From: Aptenodytes patagonicus
Taxonomy: Eukaryota; Chordata; Aves; Sphenisciformes; Spheniscidae
NCBI RefSeq assembly: GCF_965638725.1
Contig: NC_134949.1
Location: 44,482,151 to 44,546,150, forward strand
Direction of reading: 5' to 3'
DNA length: 64,000 nt
In this document: positions 58,709 through 64,000 of the stretch, one piece after another
How positions within the stretch are numbered: the first letter of the stretch is position 1
Layout: each line of letters starts with the position of its first letter
Position numbers and translations under genes: made by a program
Notes under the pieces: model-generated
Databases searched by the model: none
Told to the model about the DNA's origin: nothing
The model's input: only the letters and a program-made list of their open reading frames with translations

Positions 58709-60055
58709 AAGGTCATGGCAGTAGGGGGAGGTTTCTGAGGACCAGAAGAAAGTAAATGTCACCCCTATCTTCAAGTAGGAAGATCCAGGGAACTACAGGC
58801 CAGTCCTTACCTCAGTTCCCAAGCAGGTGATGGAACAAATCCTGAAGGACAAGAAAGTGAAATCAGCATGAATATGTGAAGGGAAAATCATACCTGACTG
58901 ACCTGACAGCCTTCTACAAGGAGATGACTGGCTCAGTGGATGAAGGGAGAGCAGATGCTGTTTATCGCGATTTTAGCAAGGCTTTCAACACCTTCCCACA
59001 TAACATATGTACAGGCAAACTGCTGAAATATGGACCAGGTAAGTAGACTGTGTGGTGCAAAGAGAAGTGACTGGACTACCGGGCTGAAAGAGTTATGAAC
59101 AGCAGCACAAAGTTCAGCTGGATGCTAGTCACATACAGGGACCAGTGCTGTTTAACATCTTCATTAATGACCCGGATGATGGGACAAAGTGCACCCTCAG
59201 CAAGTCCGTAGACTACACAGAACTTGGATGAGCGGTTAATAATACATCAGATGGCTGTGCTACCATGCAGAGGGACATTGACAAGCTGGAAAAATGGCCT
59301 AACAGAGACCTCATGAAGTTCAAAACAAGAGAAACACAAAGTCTTGCACCTGGAGAGGAATAATCCTAAGTACCAGTACATGCTGCAGACCGGTTGGAAA
59401 GCTGCTGTGCAGAAAAGGACCTGGGAGGTCCCGGTGGACACCAAGTTGAACATGAGCCATCAATGTGCCCTTGCAGCAAAGAAGGCCAATGGCATCCTCT
59501 GGATGCGTTGCCAGCAGGTCAAGGGAGGTGAACCTTCGCCTCTGCTCAGCCCTAGTGAGACCACAGGTGGAGTGCTGGGTCCAGTTCTGGGCTTCTCAGC
59601 ATGAGAAAGACATGCTGGAGAGACTCCAGCAAAGGGCCACACAAATGATTAAAGGTTTGGAGCATCTGACACATGAGGAGAAGCTGAGAGTGCTGGGAAT
59701 GTTCAGCCTGGAAAAGAAAACGCTCAGGAGGTATCTTGCCAATGTGTATAAACACCTGATGGGGTAAAGAAGATGGAGCCATACTCCTACTCCATTGTGC
59801 CCAGAGAAAGGATAAGAGGCAATGGACAGAAACTGAAATACAGGAAATTCTACTTAAACATACGAAAATACTTTCTTACTGTGAGATTAAGCACTCTAGC
59901 AGGTTGCCTAGAGAGGTTATGGAGTTTCTAACCATGGAGAGAATAAAAACCTAACTGGCCACAGTCCTGAGCAATTTGCTATGGTTGACCCTGCTCTGTC
60001 CGCAGGTGTTGGGCTACAGACTTCCTGAGATCCCTTCCAGTCTTAATGATTCTGT
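58709..60055 (+). mobile_element. CR1 LINE, older and longer degraded copy
   Basis: This copy starts further 5' in the reverse-transcriptase domain than copies 1 and 2, with traces of the finger region (GGAACTACAGGCCAGTC) and then a recognisable DFSKAFN stretch at 58968-58990. The palm is scrambled by indels: TGACCCGGATGATGGGAC and CACCCTCAGCAAGTC can be picked out near 59167-59205. The thumb persists in pieces (LNMSHQCALAAKKANGIL near 59445; the [16 protein letters not shown] and EHLTHEEKLRVLGMFSLEKK parts at 59465-59767). It ends in a TTAATGATTCTGT-type tail near 60055. It differs from copies 1 and 2 along its whole length, so it probably comes from another, older CR1 subfamily. It is antisense to PAWR and inactive. 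Confidence 0.88.
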
Positions 60056-63000
60056 TTCTGCTCTGGTCATCTGAGTTTTCCATCTGCATTCTTCTCTCAG
60101 CTTAGTGAGTTTAAGTGAACACACACCTAACATCTGGCAGCTTCAAAGGATTTCATTCTGCCCTCTAATATTGTTATCTAGGGACTTGCCTATCTGAACG
60201 TTTACATACAGAGGACTGTAACAGCCTGATTTTTAGCTTTAAGACAGTCAGCAATGACTGACAAGGTGATTTGACTCTGATGTACATGAAGAGATTCAAG
60301 TACTTTCATCTAATACATTAAGATACGTGTTCACTGTATATGAAAACTGAAATGCCCTATCAGTAATATCAGTCACAGCTCTTGGTGGTGATGGTCTCGG
60401 AAACATCCTGGTTGTCCCATTAGCCATAGACAAGTGGTTCAACTCTCTTTTTAAGCTTGGATGGAGAAAGAGAGACACATAGCTGACTGGGTCAAAATTT
60501 TGCCTAACTGTCTGTAGATACAACTCTTGCCAATAAAGTAGGAATTTTGGGCTCTAAGCTTACTCAGTTCTTATTTTTTAAACAGCTTCTTTTTAGGAAA
60601 ATGCTGTAGCCTTGAGGTTATGGCCATACTTCCTGGTGAACAGAAGTCTCTGCTTACGGTGAAAGGCAGAACTCACGAGAAAGGGAGAATTTGCACATGA
60701 CATTGCAGTCTAGTGAAGCACACATACCCTTGTACAAAGAAATCTCTGGATCTTGGATGCTTGTTTTCTACTCTAGACACCAAAGGGATACAATGTATGC
60801 ATCGTATACCCTCAAATTTGCTAAGACCTTTTCATATAGTAAATGTAAATATAGGCTGTAAAGCAATTTATATACATAGACTCGTACATTTACCTCAATA
60901 GGAGACTTCTAAAAGTTTGGCATTACTATTCAGAAAAGCCAGTTCTTCAGAAAAAGAAAGCTGGGAAAGCAAACAAATGCTCAGGGACAAAGTACATGGC
61001 AAATACTCTCATTTGCTACAAATGACACCTGTTAAAACTAAAAAAACAATTAACTGGCCCTTTGTAACAGATGTTTCTACAGCAAGTATTAGTGGTTTTT
61101 ATTTTTGTATTTAAAACTAACTATGAACAAAAAGTTAAAAACACACATCTGATGCATAAAAACAATCTCCTCTGATAACCAAATTAATACTTCAGATTTG
61201 GTAAATTGTGACTTTTATTATTTTGGAATCTTTAATGTAAATGCAAACCAATCATTCTTTAAGGTGATGATGCAAGCACCAGGGAAATATTATTTATCTC
61301 TGTTATCATGTTATGAAATTTATTTTGTGTGTGTTATTTACCCAAAACTTGCTGGGAACAGGAATATATGTAGTTATACTATAAACAGCATTATGTGTCT
61401 ATTAATCAAAAATGAATCTAAGCTTTCAAACTATTCAAAAGCTCTTGAAATGAGGCAAACATCTCATAATTTAAGATCGTCTCCTCCACCACTTTTGGAG
61501 AAGATACGGTTGGCAGAAAATGAAGGGGAAGGAGAAAGCGAGACGATTCCTGTTCTGCAAAGAACTAACCTAAAAGCAGATGATTTGGCATGTATATAAA
61601 TACTAATTTACAAATCTTGCTTATATTCTTAAATATTTTTAAACTTTGAGTTTTAACCCATGTTTAAAATATCTAGTAACTACTATAAAAATGAATGATT
61701 TGACAAAGTAATTGTTTATGAGCAATGAAGAGACCAGTTTATTTGAACATCTCCCTTTAAAAAAGGTATTCTCTTTACTGTCTGTGGAAATCCTGAACAG
61801 AAAAACTATCAGGAAAGAAGTAACCCATAACAATTATGTTAATGGTTTCCTTCATACTGGTGAAAAAATATTGCTGCCAAAGACATCTAACAGCAACAGT
61901 TCTTCATCCAGGGTTGAAATCAAACACTCGTTTCAATACAGTATTCAAAACACAGCTTTAAAATTACTTTTACTTCTTGCACATGATCTCTGGCAGCTCG
62001 CATTACCTTTTAACAATATATACTACTGCTAATAAATTATATAATCAAGTAGTCTTGCTCTTGCTCCATCTCAAGTGGGAGTTCAAGAATACTGCAAGAC
62101 TGACATACGTCAGCACTGCTCCAGAAAACTGGTCATGCTCCTTTTCCTCATGCCTACAAAAGTGTTTGTGCAGCCATGTATTAATGCATGACAGGGTGTG
62201 ATCTAAGTGAAAATAATCAAGGAAAAAGCAAAGATTTGTCTCATTCCACATGAGCGCCTTCATCTGATTCACCACAGAGCCTAACACACACCTGCTGCAC
62301 AAGAGAAAGAGAATGGGTAAGGGCAGAAAAGGCAGCTGAGACCATTTCCATTAATGAAACCATTTACTGCCAATTAAATTTCTGTCAAACTAGGATGTAA
62401 GCAACTTTGCTAACTCCCCTCTCTGCTCCTGGCTCATCTTGGTATTTCATATGGCCATTACAGAGATTACATAAACAAGCTGGTCATCAGGCTTTAAATA
62501 AATAGAGTTGTCTGTGTTTACAAATGTCTGACAAAGATTTCCAGATGTTAAACCAACCCTACCATTACAAATCCGCTAGTTAAAATGCACTAACAAACAT
62601 TGTTTTTAAACATGTACAAACTCTGGAGTCAGCTGGACTATGAAAACAGTTCACTGGAATCCCTTGAAAGACTACTTAAAAGTTTCACAAACAATTAAAG
62701 CAAGTTGCCTGGATCAAATCAGGCTGCTACAGTACACTGGTATATATACTGGCATGTAGAATACGTGCAGTGTTTTAGAATTTTACTATACGCTAGTGTA
62801 AATTATGACTACACAATGATATTCCTGCAACATGCACGGTTAAATTTTAACTGAAATTAGGCCATCAATTTATTTTTTCATATGCAATCCAAATGGTGGG
62901 CTTCCTACAAAGTTTCTTATACATTCTTCAAGATGCGAGCAGATACAACTTCACTGCATGGAGGAAGATCTATTGCTGGGGTTTCTTGCCTTCTTACATA

Positions 63001-64000
63001 TCAAGGAACAGGTAGATTCTATCTCCATCCAGCCAATCAAGTTAACTCCAACCTCCTTCCTGAGTTACATCTTGATAAACTACATCCACCTTCTTCTTAT
63101 GCTCAGTACAACTTCACATTGCCATTTCCAAGGAAATGGCAGTTACATATCTTCTGCAATGCAGACAAAGTTTCATTCAGATTATTAAAGTGAGATAACA
63201 TCTGAATGCTTGACAACTGAAAGGCATCGAAATTCGCCAAGAGAAAGCATCTCTCAGGAGCAACAGTCATGGAGGTACCACTCACCTTCCATTCCTGATT
63301 CTAAACCATTTGAAAATGTCTAGAGATGCTTTTCATGGAAAGTAACACCAATTCAGCTTTGAATGGAAATGCTTTCACTGCTGGGGGCGGAGGGCAGGGC
63401 AGGAATCTCCACTGCAACCATTCTTTCCAGAAGCACTCTAAGGTGCTTCCAAGCTTCTTAAAGAAGCAATTATATCACTCAACTACTTGCACTCCTGGCA
63501 GCTGTGCACTTTCTAGATCTCTACTTGGACAGAATACTTGTACGTACAAAACCATCCCAGGCTCCCTCCCCTCCCCTTATTCTTCTAGCTGCCAAGATTT
63601 TACATCTATTTCCGCAATTCATTACATTTTATTTTTTCCTGGTGTGGATTTCCTGAAGATGACCTTAAACACTCTTTACTCACCCAATAAATCTCTTTTA
63701 TAAGCAGTCATTCTAAAAATGAGCTTTTATTTCTAAAACTGTTAAGAAAGCATGAAGTTATCACCACCTATTAATCAGTTACAAAATAAACCGAAACAGG
63801 AACCTGGTAAGATTAAACAAAAACAAAAGCTGACCTACTGTTCTTAAATAGCCTGACAAAGTTTTTTGCATTTTGATCTTCCTTTGATTTGTACTCTGTC
63901 AAGTTGGAACCAACACATTTTAATAGAGCCTTGTTTCATTTACATCCAACTGATCTTTTTAAAACATGCCATAATGAGTAACACATAACAGAATAAAACT

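Larger units (their letters stand above)
56722..64000 (-). other. PAWR: PAWR intron, running off the right edge
   Basis: No upstream PAWR exon is found: the N-terminal region and the SAC death domain are absent on the - strand, so this is one long intron. It contains an old CR1 copy (58709-60055), a T/G-rich simple tract (57687-57731), and two neighbouring + strand open frames (61198-61599 and 61712-62032) of unknown meaning. Confidence 0.7.

Noticed and set aside
63326..63703. 125-residue + strand open frame near the right edge
   Set aside because: It has low-complexity composition (GGGGQG, serine runs) and no domain, and it lies inside the PAWR intron in antisense.
56722..64000. Search for the N-terminal PAWR coding exon on the - strand
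   Set aside because: No frame with the basic SAC region or the segment before RYKS was found, so the exon is taken to lie beyond the window.

Overview
The window is vertebrate nuclear DNA, most likely from a bird. Exons are short and carry proper splice sites. The background is AT-rich and poor in long reading frames. Every interspersed repeat I can name is a CR1 LINE, and no Alu, L1 or bacterial-type genes are visible. A crocodilian or turtle cannot be excluded from CR1 content alone. The species is not determined.

Layout. 1-10,890 (+ strand) is the 3' end of SYT1 (synaptotagmin-1). It holds part of an intron, two exons encoding all but the start of the C2B domain, and a roughly 2.9 kb 3' UTR ending at an AATAAA at 10,870. 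10,890 to about 37,200 is intergenic. It contains two closely similar CR1 copies in opposite orientations (18.1-19.2 kb + and 22.4-23.4 kb -), a 22-base G run, several hairpins and simple repeats. From 42,036 upward on the - strand lie the last four coding exons of PAWR (PAR-4, a leucine-zipper pro-apoptotic regulator): 56,721-56,687, 48,563-48,416, 47,001-46,897 and 42,122-42,036. They join in frame to give the C-terminal 124 or so residues. The PAWR 3' UTR runs below 42,036, and its end is uncertain (candidate poly(A) signals near 40.2 kb and 37.2 kb). From 56,722 to the right edge is PAWR intron; the N-terminal coding exon(s) lie outside the window. PAWR introns also hold three CR1 pieces: a 48-bp stub, a 200-bp tail and an older 1.35-kb copy.

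The two genes converge tail to tail, as SYT1 and PAWR do in mammals. They do not share a pathway: SYT1 is the calcium sensor for synaptic-vesicle fusion, and PAWR is a cytoplasmic and nuclear regulator of apoptosis and transcription. I found no new multi-gene system. The items most worth checking are structural: a G-quadruplex motif and Pumilio/AU-rich sites in the SYT1 3' UTR, a perfect 10-bp hairpin in a PAWR intron, other compact hairpins, the inverted CR1 pair, tandem splice acceptors in PAWR, and a possible long PAWR 3' UTR. All splice sites and frames were read by eye, and statements about similarity to mammalian proteins come from general knowledge of those families.
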